This document shows positions 23,191-59,851 of a stretch of 64,000 bases of DNA, piece by piece. The position numbers were made by a program, and so were the translations under genes. The stretch is from Rotaria sordida. Lineage: Eukaryota; Rotifera; Eurotatoria; Philodinida; Philodinidae. Position 1 is the stretch's first letter. Each line of letters opens with the position of its first letter. The stretch is taken from the NCBI GenBank assembly GCA_905250125.1, contig CAJNOL010000213.1, positions 124,001 through 188,000 on the forward strand, read 5' to 3'. The notes beneath the pieces are model-generated. The model worked only from the letters and a program-made list of their open reading frames with translations. It was not told the DNA's origin and did not search any database.

Positions 23191-24949
23191 CTTTTTCTTA
23201 TGTTTTGATTAAATTAATAAAATTGTTTTGAATAAAATCATATTGAACAAGAATTATAAAATATATATACTGATTAATTCGAGACATTCTGTGTGGAAGA
23301 AAATGTTTACAGTAAGATTTCGAATGTTCGCTGCATCATATTCAAATCAAATACGCTTTACAATAAAGTTCAGTCAGATATGGTTTATTTTAAATGCATA
23401 GTTTTGAAGCAGATATTGAACTATTTTGTTGTTAAGATTCTTAAGATCTCTCTCCCTCCAAAATTGATTTTCGTTACAATGTATGGAATCTCTGTGAAAC
23501 TTTCCACAAATGTTGGACCCATAAAAATAAACTTCTTTTTCACCTCTCTAAACGTTAGCATTCAGAAGTTTCCTACGAATCAAAGCCCAAAATGAACTCT
23601 TAGCCCGAACAAATTCTTGTTCACTATACTTTAAGATAGAGGACTAGGATTCGTTTTATTTGAAAGAGAACTGTTGCCCTTTTGGATGAGGTGAAGCGAT
23701 TTTTTATTGTTGCTCATTGTAATTGTAGGAACGTCAAAACCTCAAAGATCTCTGGAAAACCATCATAGGTTTTCCGTAGACCCAAGGTTTTCTATAGGAG
23801 CAAAGCTTAATTTAAATATCCCTTCTCCTTATCCGGAGGAGAATCGAACATCCTAATTAATAAAAAAATCACAATTCTCTAGGACGAACTATAATGAAAA
23901 AAAATTTGCGCGGAGATCCTTTACTCACATAAAAGCCGGTTTTTTGAGAAAAGCCCAAGAACTTTTTTCATGCATTTTATTGAACTATCCTTCGATGGGA
24001 ATATGAAAAAATATGGTGATATCGTATATCGATATTTGGAAGTAATCAAGACTCATAGGTCTATACTTCTAGTGCAACGTGCAGTTCATATAAGGTAGCG
24101 ATATCCTATGGTTTTCTTTGGTCTTTACCTAGTTTCGCTTGAAAATATCGCCATAGAGAGTTTGAGAAACTTTTACTAGTTTTCTCTAAAACCTTTCAAA
24201 ATTGAAGGTTTTTTTACGAATATTGAAAGTAGACACATTAGACAACATGTCTGTATACTTTTCTCAAAAATTCATTTTTTTTTTGACGAAATTCGACGTT
24301 TTTGAGAAAGGAAACTTTGAAGTCAAAGAGTTACTCTTAGAAAAACCTCAGTAAGTCTGTCAAATTTTGTTGGTAATTAAAGATCTGTCAATCAAGAATT
24401 CTATTTGACATAGTAAACTTTGTCATGAGTCGTGATTCTTGTATAAAAAAAAAAATTTTCTGAAAAATCAACCTTGAGGAAGACTATCTATCAAATCAGT
24501 TGAAATATATTTACCAATTCTTAATAATTTTTTCAAATTCTTTATTCACATAAACTGATCTCATACACTTTAACATTTCTTATCAACAACATTGAAAAAA
24601 TGATCACATTTTCATAATTTTGTTTTTATTGCAACAAATAATATTCATCCTACTAATTTTCATTGAATCTTTTTTTTTATAAGATTTTTCATTTGCAAAT
24701 AAACTTTAAACAAAAACATAAGGAAAGTTAAACTTTCATTCACTATTTGTAATAATTAACACATTCATATTCAACGTTCGTACAACGAAACAAAGTTCAT
24801 CTCCATAATATGTATTTAATATCGTAGAAAAAAAAAACTGTCGAGCATATATATTATATGAATATATATACTAGTGACGGATACACTCACATACACACAC
24901 ACACACACAGAAATATATAAAGAAACATGTACATAAAAGATGAATATTG
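23191..24949. other. Intergenic, no supportable gene
   Basis: AT-rich, with a (CA)n run at about 24893-24909. Short ORF 23293-23595 has no family signature. This is the 3' flank of the RBM5-like gene (minus strand) from about 24.6 kb. Confidence 0.5.
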
Positions 24950-29779
<4,830 letters not shown>

Positions 29780-30437
29780 ACAATTTCAATTAGTTAGGCA
29801 AAAAATAAATAAATAAATGAATGCGTACGCAAGAGACAATGTAGAATAAATAACTAAACAGATCAACATATGATATGATTGGTACATTATTTAATAAGAA
29901 AAAAAAATTTTTTTTATTATTAAATTAAAAGAAAATATGTAGAGTATTTTTTTTATGTTTTTATTTCGTTTAAAAAAATTAAAAAAATTTTTTGGCAGCA
30001 CAATCAATGTTAAATTATATTTGATTGTAGCACGAGGCTTTTTGGCCTTAATCTGGTACCGGATGTATGGTAGACAAATAGAAAAAAAATCCTTGATGAT
30101 ATTCCCTCCCACGGCCTTGTGTGATCTTCAGATCTGATTTTTTTTATTCATAAAGACATTAGTCTCCTACAGCTATTTTTCTAATATTTTCTTTTATTTA
30201 GGTATGTCCTATTCACTCTTGAGTAATTGGTTATTGGTTCTTTCCATATTATAATGTTTTGTGATGATCTTCTATGTAAGTTTTTCTTCGCTTTTTTTTT
30301 CTTCTTTTCTTCTTTTGCTTCACGTTATGGACAATTAATTATATCTTTTTTTTTCTTTTAGTTTCCTATTATTGTCATTCCATATCTATTTATCAAAACA
30401 TTCTAGCAATAAAGTCTTGATAAAAACATTAAATAAG
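29780..30437. promoter_or_regulatory. Divergent intergenic region between RBM5-like and Cav1 genes
   Basis: About 660 bp separates two divergent start codons, so promoters or 5' UTRs of both genes must lie here unless 5' exons are further away. No clear TATA box or named site could be assigned; the sequence is poly-A/T-rich with a short less AT-rich patch near 29998-30130. Inference from geometry only. Confidence 0.4.
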
Positions 30438-47928
<17,491 letters not shown>

Positions 47929-50842
47929 TTTAACGAATTCCTTTATTTTGTTTTTTGGTTTATGTTTACCGGTGCTCATTTTCTTTGTCGATTTGCATGA
48001 TTGTTGTCTTCCAGATATAAAAAAAATGTATGTCCGTCAATATGATTTCCTTTTAATGTACAGTGTTCTATTCCAGATAGATCGTAGATATTATAGATTC
48101 GTATATATATATATATATATATTTATTTATTTATATATTTGTATTTGTATGTGTAATTGTCACCAAGAATATTTTCCAAAAGTTTATTTTTTTCCTTTTT
48201 TTTGTTGATATTAAAAGAAAATAATGGAAAACTTCTTCTCTTTCTTGGTTGGTTGTTTGTTTGTTCGATTTATTATTATTTTCACATTATTGTTCGATTT
48301 ATTTCTGGAAATTCTGTCTTTTTTTGTCTTTTTTTTTCAAACAATATACATGTCATGGAAGATAAGAATAATAATAGCCTATAAAAATAGAAATTGATAA
48401 TTGCTATGGATGATTTTTATCATGTCAACGATTTATCACAGCTATGATGATCGAATGCTTGAGACTTTAAATTTGAAATCTAATATGATTTTTATACGTA
48501 GGTTTGAAATAAACTATTCATATGTTATTATTCCTTGAAGAGCTAAGTATTAGAATAAAAAAAAAATATTTTGAAATGATAATATTTAATTCAATCTTAT
48601 TCCCAGCGATTGTTTTCTTTTTTGGTTTTTTTTTCCATTAAATATGAATAATTCGCAAACATCTACTCTTAATCTGTTTTGTTTATTAATAAAATAAACA
48701 TTCATTCATCTATCTTCTTGTACATATCGAATATACAACAACAACAACTTTATCAGTATAGAGAAGCAATAACAGGTGGTGGGTGGAAATGCCAGTGTCT
48801 CATTTTTCTGCTAGATTACCAACCCTTTATCACTGGGTTCTCAGCATGACAACCCATAATAAACGTCATATAAATATGCAAGAGAAAGAAAAAAAGAGAA
48901 CGACAATACGATAAAGTGACGATATTTTTGCGACGATTCTCTCTGTTATAGGATAGTGAATAAAAAAAAAAATAATAATAATACAAGATAAGTCCGTATT
49001 TTTTTCTCCTTTTTTTTTGCTTTCTACTTTTATTCGTTTATGTTTTTTCCTGTTCTGCCCCAAGTTGAGATATTAGTAGAAAAAAAATAACAACGATCGC
49101 GAACAATCATTTGCGGTTACAAGAAATTTTCGAATTCCCCGAGATCCTTTCGTTCTTCATTTGCCAACAGCAAAAAAAACAAGCGAACGCGACAAGAAAA
49201 CAAAATTAGGCATAGACATTTTTTTTCTGTCACTTATTAGAAAAAGCCAACAAAAAAGTATCACGATAAAACTCGACGATCTTAAATGTAAGTCATTTTT
49301 TCTTAATAGATCTATCCTAGTGAATTCTAGAACAATAATGTCATATTCATGTACGTACATCTATATATATATATATATACATCAGAGAAGTATTAGTTAA
49401 ATATTGAATACTGATGTCTAATGACCTTATCCTATATTATGAGAGTTTAGTTTCATAAAAATGTCAAACTTTTTCATTTATTCGTTTGTTGGCCTTCACA
49501 TTTACTCACATTGATGCGAAACCTTCAGTTTTTTTTTATGCAACGTATGCTGTATGTATGAAGGCGGAGTGAATAAACTAAGGTGATGGCAGCAGCTTGA
49601 GTTTCAGTAAATAAGCAATCAAATGACTTTAATCCATATATTGCCATTCTGTCATATGCGCACATCGAGGCATATATAGTGAAAGCTACTAATCCTTTGT
49701 GAATGCATTCATATAGTTTTATCATAACAAAAAACAACAGCGAAATGAGTTATGTAAATTGAGAACAGTATATGATGTGAGTTCTTTTTTTTTTCTTCTT
49801 CTTCTTTTCTTTCGTTCTTTCATTTCGAAACAAAGACTATTTGATTTGTTATTGCTCGTCTCATCGTATTAAATTATGAAGTAGTCACTTGTACACATAA
49901 TGCTCGACGATTGAATATTGATGTAAAGCAATGATGCAATGAAATATTCTCTCTCTTCTTATTCTTCTCGGTTACTGTTATTTTACTAAGCCATTTATAT
50001 CTAAAATTATTCGAGTCAAATATTTAAACCAAATTAATATGAGAACGAACAATTGTTGGCGTTTAATACACATAATATAATTCCGGTCGTATACTATTTC
50101 CGTCTATTTGCTTCTCCTTTTTCTTCTTTTTTTGTTTTTTTCCTAATATTTTTCATTCTAAGAATCGGATGATGACCGCTCTCCTCATTTTTATTTATTT
50201 TGTTTCCATCTTCTTTGTAATAGTATATTCGGTTTAAAGTAGACAACGTTAACAATACCCTTTTGTTTATTAACATAACATTCGTAGACGTATATGTTTA
50301 TGTCTAGCTATGAGCCATACTCAATGACTATAGTCTATCAATCTAATCCTATTGATCGCCTTGCATTGCCTATACTTGTCATAGATCATCAGGCATGGTA
50401 ACTGTTGTGATAGGTTGAGTGTTTCTTTTTTTCTTTTTTCTTACAATTGTATATTTGACTAGAGAGAGACAGAGAGAGAGAGAGAAAGAGGAGAGAAAAA
50501 AAAGAAATAAAGAAGAAAAAAAAAGAACGGAAGAAACCAAAGAAATCAATGTACGTTATTTCCGAGCTGGAGCCAATTCTTTTCTTTTATCGTGTTGCTT
50601 TGCTTGCATGTGTATTTTATGAGATGGCAAAGGAAAAAGATTGAAGAGTAGAAGAGAAAGAGAAGAAAAATATGATGAAGGAAGCAAGAAGCAAAATCAG
50701 CTAGAAAAATAGGTTGCTCACATATATATGCATACCGTTTTTTGCCCGTAGTCATACTCAACGCATGAGTTTGTTTCAGTAATAGAGAATGATGAGGAGC
50801 GACAGAAAGAGAAAAGGAAACAAACAAACATACAACACAATT

Positions 50843-50885
<43 letters not shown>

Positions 50886-51308
50886 ATGCGTATGTGTGCC
50901 AACTAAAAACGCAAAGAATAAGTAGGAGCGATTGTCGTTTGCTTGCGCGCGCCGATTAGACATATGTTATCAGCGTACCCGTAACGGAAAAAAGAGTACT
51001 TCTCTCCTCCTCATCTCCTCGTCAAAATAAGGGTGGTGGCATCAGCGAAGAGGTTGTTATTGGCATAAACAGACATGATGGTACTATTGCTTCTATTTTC
51101 CTTCTTTTCTCCCTCTCCTCCTCACTTAATACTCTTACTCTTGTTACATTCAATTCATACATACATATACATATTGGTGTTCATTTGCTCATTAATTCTA
51201 GACATTGGTTTTTTTTCTTTCGGCGTTGATTGATGTAATCGATTAAAACTAGATTAAAATTGTATGTGACTACGTTAGTAACTAATACAAAATCGGTGAC
51301 ACAGGAAA
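47929..51308. other. Intergenic region between Cav1 and the sHSP gene (3.4 kb)
   Basis: Poly-T/A-rich 3' flank of Cav1, then simple repeats: (GA)n-rich 50460-50490 and (TG)n 50845-50881. No exon chain. The last ~300 bp must include the sHSP promoter/5' UTR; I looked for NGAAN-type heat-shock elements and found no convincing array. Confidence 0.5.
50845..50881. repeat. (TG)n microsatellite
   Basis: About 18 uninterrupted TG units. It creates His/Thr-repeat ORFs on the minus strand which are artefacts. Confidence 0.95.
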
Positions 51309-53086
51309 ATGAGTAACGATCAATATTATCCACATCATCCACGTACGATTATACCCGTGACGGTAAATCCAAATGATGATCAACGTTTTATACGTTTTCG
51401 TTCATCTAATACACCATCAAATGATACACATGATCGAATGAGTACACGCATGCGTGAGTTTGAAGAAGAATGTCGACGATGGCGAGAAAATTTTTTTAAT
51501 GAACCAAGATCCGATTCAAATAGATTTCCTTCATCATCATTAACACATACAAGACCAAGAATGCATCTTGATTTTCCTGATTTTCCAGAATTTGGTAGTA
51601 TTGATTGGCCAACATTTCGTGGATCAGCACCAGGTTTTAGTTCATCATCTGGTGCAGCACATCGGTCATTTATTGAAGAAGATAATGATGGAAGAAAAAA
51701 ATATAAAATTCAATTTGAAATTGGTAAGCAAAACAAAACAAGTGTTCTTTTTTTTTTTTGCTTATTCTTTTAAAATAATATTGGATTATATCATCTACAG
51801 GTGAATTTCGACCTGAAGAATTAAATGTTAGAGTTGAAGGTCGTATGTTAATTGTAAAAGGTGAGCGTCAAATAAAAGCTGGCAATGCAACTGAATCAAA
51901 ACAATTTAATCGTGAATTAACAATACCAGAATTTATTGATGTTAACACTTTACAATCATATTTATCTGATGATGGAATACTTACTATGGAAGCACCTGTT
52001 ATTTTAGATCGTGTTTATAATAGTTCAGGTTCATCAGCATTAACATCATCAAATCCAAATCGTATTGTTGATACGACATTTACTAGCGGACGACAACCAT
52101 TATCGAATTATGGCTATGGTGGTAATACTCAAGCAAATTCATATTCATCAACATCATCAGCATCATCATTTCGACAAGACGGTCCTAGTTTTCGTGAAAC
52201 AAGTAGCTTTAATCGAAACAGTCCATTACGTGATCAATATTCATCAACAAGTTCAGCATCAACTCTTATTGGTGGTAATAATAATCCATCATCGGGTACA
52301 TTTTCAACATTTACACCAAAACAAAATTATTCAACTAATGATGGGATAAAAAATGTAACATATAAATTTGATTTAAATCAATTTGCACCTGAAGATATAG
52401 GTATACAAGTTAATGATACAATGTTAAAAGTAACAGCTGTTAAAGAAGAACGTAATGGACGTAATTCATCTCAGCGTGAATTTCGACGTGAAATTGGTAA
52501 ATTGATTTTTTTCTATTCTTTGTTTTTCTTTTTTTTACTAATTTCAAAATTCATTTCATAGGTTTACCTGATGGTGCTGAACCAAAAAATTTAACAAATA
52601 CATTAAGTGCTGATGGTGTTCTAACAATACAAATTCCTGTACGTGATTATCGACCACCCTTAACACCTAGCTATCGCTCACAACAATATAGTTTACCAGC
52701 AAATGTTACTACAAATGATTCATATTCGTTTGGAGATCAACAACTTAAACTTACATTTGATTTAAGTGGTTATAAACCCGATGATGTTAGTGTTAAAGTT
52801 AATGATAATGTATTAAAAGGTAATTTTTACTTTTTTTTTAATTTAATATTCAAAAAAAATTCAATTTGTTGTTTTTTTTTTGTTTTTAGTTCAAGCTTCT
52901 CATGTTGATACTACAGCTGGTAATCAAATTAATCGTGAATATATGCGAGAATATGTATTACCAGATTTGGTTGATGTTGATAATTTACGAGCTAAAATGA
53001 GTGAAGACTCAACACTTACTATTGAAGCACCCATACCCCATGATCGTGTATCTGCACTCAATCGCCAAATTAAGATTACGCAATAA
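51309..53086 (+). CDS. Small heat-shock protein with three alpha-crystallin domains
   Basis: Four exons 51309-51723, 51801-52496, 52562-52819, 52890-53086; phases close, 521 aa, stop TAA 53084-53086. N-terminal ~125 residues are polar with an acidic/aromatic stretch (FEEECRRWRENFF). ACD1 spans ~128-215 (KYKIQFEIG, FRPEELNVRVEGRMLIVKGE, LSDDGILTMEAPV). A ~100-residue Ser/Asn/Gly-rich linker follows. ACD2 is ~320-400 (YKFDLNQFAPEDIGIQV, REIGLPDGAEPKNL, LSADGVLTIQIPV). ACD3 is ~430-510 (LKLTFDLSGYKPDDVSVKV, YVLPDLVDVDNL, SEDSTLTIEAP). Each has the beta-strand order and the terminal D-G/S-x-L-T-I/M-x-x-P motif. ATP-independent holdase chaperone, probably cytosolic. Most animal sHSPs have one ACD; flatworm p40-like proteins have two. 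Likely relevant to heat or desiccation stress (inference). Confidence 0.92.
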
Positions 53087-53146
53087 AACAAAACAACAAA
53101 AAAGAAAGAATTATAACTATCCACAAAAACATATATATACTTCCTT

Positions 53147-53182
<36 letters not shown>

Positions 53183-55687
53183 TCCTAGTCATCTCATGCT
53201 TTGTCTTTGTCTATGAATCAGCTGCATTTAGTTCCGGCTGTATCCGTGGGTATTTATAAGTTAGACAAGATTGTGCTATATAGTGTTTATCCTTCCACTT
53301 ATTTTTCGTTTTTGTTTTTTATCACCTAATCGAGAGTATCGTAGTGTCTTACATCGAACAGTGTTAATTTGCCATACATTTTTTTTTCGTTCTCAGCTTG
53401 AAATTTCTTTTTTTCTTGATTTTTTTGTTCATTTTTTTTTTCTTCTTCTTGTTTTTTTATTCCTAATGTACCTTGCTGTGTATCGAAAAAAAATATTCAT
53501 TTTTTTTCTTGTTTGTTTCGATTATGATTGTTCATTTCTGCATATTTGAATTGAACGATTTGTTTTATTACACCTAGCGAGGGATATTTTATGCAGAATA
53601 TTTTCTATTTGCACTATTTCAATCATTATTTGTTGAGCGATATGGACTGTTTTTTTTCTCGATACAATAAATTGCCCGTTTTATTCTTGAAAATAGTATT
53701 GTTTTCTGATAGAAAGATGTTTATCAATGATTTCCTATGAATTTTATCTTTGCTTCTAACGAAGCGAAACTTAATAGAAATAATTTATTTAATTTGTTAG
53801 ATCTATTTTTTTTTTCGATACTATAAAGATACTATTTATAGAATGAATCAATTTTTAGTTTGATATAAAATGCGCAATAATTTGAAAGGATTTTATATGT
53901 ATTATAAAGGAGATGACAACATGATTTCAATATTATATATAAATTTCAAAAACAATTATAAAAAATAGAAATAATTCCATAATTGAATGTGACTGTAATG
54001 AAGATTTGATTAGAATGATATATATATATATATGACATCTATTTTAGATTCTAGTAAATGTTCGTTACAAACAAATTTCTCATAACTTTGTCAAAAACTA
54101 TTGACTTTATGTTTTCAAATGAAAATAATTAATAAATGAACGATCAACTACAAATAAAAAACGCATCAAAGAATATGTTGTCTTCAAGCCAATCTCTCGA
54201 ATCTATTGACAAAAAAAAAACTCAGTAATTCAGTCGTAAAAAATGATTATTTTCATCAAGAACAAATTCCAATGTGCTGTTAAATATGACCATAATCTAA
54301 ATATTTACTTTCGAAATCGAAAACCTCGACATAAACACGATCAAATATATGATCAATTTCAAAGTAAATTTAGAATAAATATTTTTTTTTTGTCATATCA
54401 ATATAGAATATTATTTCATCATATAATATGATAAAATAAGAAGATTTGCTTAATATAAGATTCAATTCGATATCCTTTAAGTACAACTAAATGAAAAGTA
54501 CAATCACCATATATTATAATATATTCATTAAAATAAAGAAAAATCGATGAAGCTCTTAAAGAGTTACATTATATTAGAGATACTCTATCAGCGTAAATTT
54601 CACTATGTAGATTATAATTCTATTCTCTTTCCATTTATTCAAATATTGGATATATTCATTTTTGAAAAATGCGTAAATAAAAAAAATTTGAACAGTAGAA
54701 TTATTCATTGTTTATGGGATATAATTCAATTGAATTTACTTTTTTTTGATATCAATAAAATTATTCATGTCGAATGAATGAAAGAAAAATAAAATATATG
54801 CATTTTCTTTGTCAACTGTTATGCAATATGCATATAAATTATGAAAACTTTGATTTACATAATTTATGACCAAATATTCTTCTCTCATATATATTCAATC
54901 AACTCACTAGTTAATAAAAAGTATTATTGATTTTGAATTACATTCACACAATATTCGACTATCATCGAATTGTCTTCTATATATGTCAATATTTTACTTT
55001 ATGTTATTAATAATAACTTGAAATTATTCATTAGTAAAAATAATTTATAATTTCATCTAGAAAGTCTTGTATGATTTTTTTTTCATAGATGCGTTAAAAA
55101 TAATGATTAATGAACATTTGATCTATTGTAATCTACATAGAATATTTTTAATGAGATTCAACATAATCTTTTTCATTGTTTAAATAATGAAATAAAGTAA
55201 ACAAAACATAATATTTCTAAAATACTTGAGAAAAAATAATTTTGTTTTGTTTTTTAACAAAAAATAATTAAATTAATTAATAATAGCCTTGAATATTAAT
55301 CATCGAAATATCTTCTAAAATTTTTATCATACAATATAGATGTATTGCAATATAGGTAACATAAACATTATCAGTTACGAATATTGTTATTTAACAAAAT
55401 AAACAAATAATAATTATCAATAAGCCATGCTCTAACATCATTTTTCATGTTTTTTTATTTGTTTCATTAGCTACACTAACGATCGTTCTTAATATTCTTC
55501 ATCGAATACTAATCGTTTCATTTAATGATGATGATGGATATTGACAAGAAACTATTCATCTTTTTCTTATCTAGCAGATATCAAACAAAAAAATCAAATG
55601 ATCTGAAGGACACTGTTTATCTTTTTAATGGCTCACAAAAAGAAACATAGCGAATAACAATAACAAAAAAACAAGAAAGCATACGGT
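53087..55687. other. Convergent intergenic region (2.6 kb)
   Basis: 3' flanks of the sHSP (+) and Tim23 (-) genes. (TC)n at 53151-53179 lies just downstream of the sHSP stop. Remaining sequence is very AT-rich with no exon chain, RNA gene or element seen. Confidence 0.55.
53151..53179. repeat. (TC)n microsatellite
   Basis: About 14 uninterrupted TC units in the probable 3' UTR of the sHSP gene. Confidence 0.9.
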
Positions 55688-56586
55688 TTACATGTATGTT
55701 TGAAGACGTTCTTTAGATGTAAGCAATACATATAATGATGATACTCCAAAACCATATAAACTTCCTCGTAGAGCACCTTTTAAACCAGCTGTTGATCGAT
55801 ATAATAGACCAGTTAGACTACCACTTGCTACTGTATTTAATTCATCATCAATACCACGTGTCCAACTAATACCTGTACCAATTAAACTATAAATAAGTGC
55901 TTCAAAGAAAAAAATGCAAAAATATTTTTTCAAATCATTTTCATCAATCGAAAAACAAAATCTCACCAATAGAACCCATAGCAGAAGCCGTTGTAGCACC
56001 TTGACGTGCTATATAATTAATAATTCTAAAAGCAAAAAAACATCACAATAAAAAAAAAGAAAGAAAATTCTTTAATTCTAAACTTACGATGAAGTTCGTA
56101 CAGATCCAGTTAAAACTCGAGTTTCACGAATACCTCGATAAAGTCCTGATATACTACCAATCATACTACCTAGAAAAACAACAAAATAAAGAAATAAAAT
56201 TTATCTTATCGTTTAATTTTTCTTTCTCATTTTCTTCACCAGAAATAACAGAACCACCAATTGTAAAAAACATTAATTCAAGTCGACCCCGTTTTTCTTT
56301 TTGTCCTTCAGGTAGAATAAATTGCGAACCATTCTAAAATTATTCTTTGTATACAATTCTTCTATATGAAAAAGATCTATTTACTGGATTTAATAATTTT
56401 GGATCAAAATTCAAATATGGTGATAATGAATTCATACCAGGTGTAGAATGAACTAATAAAAACAAATAAAAAGTTTAATTTTCAAAAAAAAAAGAAAACT
56501 CCTTTAATATGTTATTATCTACCAGGTACTGATTCATTCATTTTATGATTTCCAAATAGATTAAAACCATGTTTATTTGAATCCAT
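55688..56586 (-). CDS. TIMM23: Mitochondrial import inner membrane translocase subunit Tim23
   Basis: Six minus-strand exons: 56586-56523, 56452-56385, 56333-56240, 56169-56088, 56025-55967, 55899-55688; phases close, 192 aa. N-terminal ~65 residues are hydrophilic (intermembrane-space part, with LSPYLNFDPKLL and FILPEGQKEKRGRLEL). The Tim17/22/23 fold follows: FFTIGGSVISGSMIGSISGL with glycine-rich helices, RETRVLTG, then YIARQGATTASAMGSI, ALIYSLIGTGISWTRGIDDE, LNTVASGSLTGLLYRSTAG and LRGSLYGFG. It forms the presequence translocase channel component in the inner membrane. Length is close to animal Tim23 (~200 aa). A TTTTTCCAG sequence ends 6 nt before the ATG, so either a 5' UTR intron or a trans-splice acceptor precedes it. 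Confidence 0.93.
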
Positions 56587-57006
56587 TCGAGTCTGGAAAA
56601 AAAAACACAAATAAGAATTAATTATCAAATAGTTTGTTTTATTTTATTTTTCTTATAAATAGATATGTATAATTGATATAAATCAAACAAATAATTTTTT
56701 AAAAAACAAACAATTATTGATATTCCCGAAATGAATATTAAAAGGTAAAATACAAAAACAAAACGATTAACTAACAAATTATCAAATACAAAAAAAACCA
56801 ACTGCTTGAGACTTTTGATGAAATGCTTCTATTTCGTGTTTTTTTTTTTTTTGGTATTAATCTATTTTATATAAAATAGTATCTAAATACATGATTGAAA
56901 TAAAATAAAACGAAAATTTTTTATCAACAAAAACAAAAAAAAAAATAAATAAAAATATATCACACACAAATAGATATTAATTGAGAAAGTAGAGACGTAA
57001 TGTATG
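56587..57006. other. Short spacer between the kinase and Tim23 genes (same strand)
   Basis: About 420 bp from the kinase stop to the Tim23 ATG, both on the minus strand. It has a pyrimidine run ending TTTTTCCAG (minus strand, AG at 56594-56593) directly before the Tim23 start. Poly-A/T otherwise. Confidence 0.5.
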
Positions 57007-59518
<2,512 letters not shown>

Positions 59519-59524
59519 ATCTTT

Positions 59525-59851
59525 CTAAAATAGAATACATTCCTTACAAAAAAAAAACTTTCTAAAAAAAAGAAAGGAAAAATATATATATTAATTATAT
59601 ATATATATTGAAATTCTATTTGCTCTGCTATGATGATGAAACATTTCTGACTGAACACTTACACCATTTTGTTCTTTTCGACCTGTAGCTTCTTGTAATC
59701 GTTGCTCAGCTTTACGAGCTAATTCTCGTACATTTCGTTGTGCTTGTTCAACAAGTGAACGTGCATCAATATGTTCAGATAAATAATTTTTAGTTGATTT
59801 TAAACCATCCTGTAATAATTGTTGTACACGTGTTTTATAAGGTTCTGCCAT
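59525..59851 (-). CDS. Possible alternative 5' exon of the kinase, or separate 86-residue ORF
   Basis: The minus-strand ATG at 59851 opens a 63-codon stretch (MAEPYKTRVQQLLQDGLKST.., SLVEQAQRNVRELARKAEQR) that is highly helical and coiled-coil-like. It ends at AATGGT followed by GTAAGT, a consensus donor (exon 59851-59663, phase 0). The next acceptor, TATTTTAG at 59526-59525, enters phase 0 with AAAGAT then the kinase ATG. Splicing therefore gives an in-frame 620-residue kinase with the Met-Gly internal and no myristoylation. Unspliced, the ORF stops after 86 residues near 59594. Family not recognised. Which product is made cannot be told from sequence. Confidence 0.5.

Noticed and set aside
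23293..24480. Possible large palindrome
   Set aside because: Only scattered short matches (GATATCG near 24019 and 24107); not enough paired length to call.
50546..50963. His/Thr-repeat ORFs on the minus strand
   Set aside because: Direct translation of the (TG)n microsatellite in different frames.
51120..51308. Heat-shock element upstream of the sHSP
   Set aside because: No run of alternating nGAAn/nTTCn units could be found by eye.
52065..52349. His/Gln-rich ORF inside the sHSP gene
   Set aside because: Out-of-frame shadow of the Ser/Asn linker.
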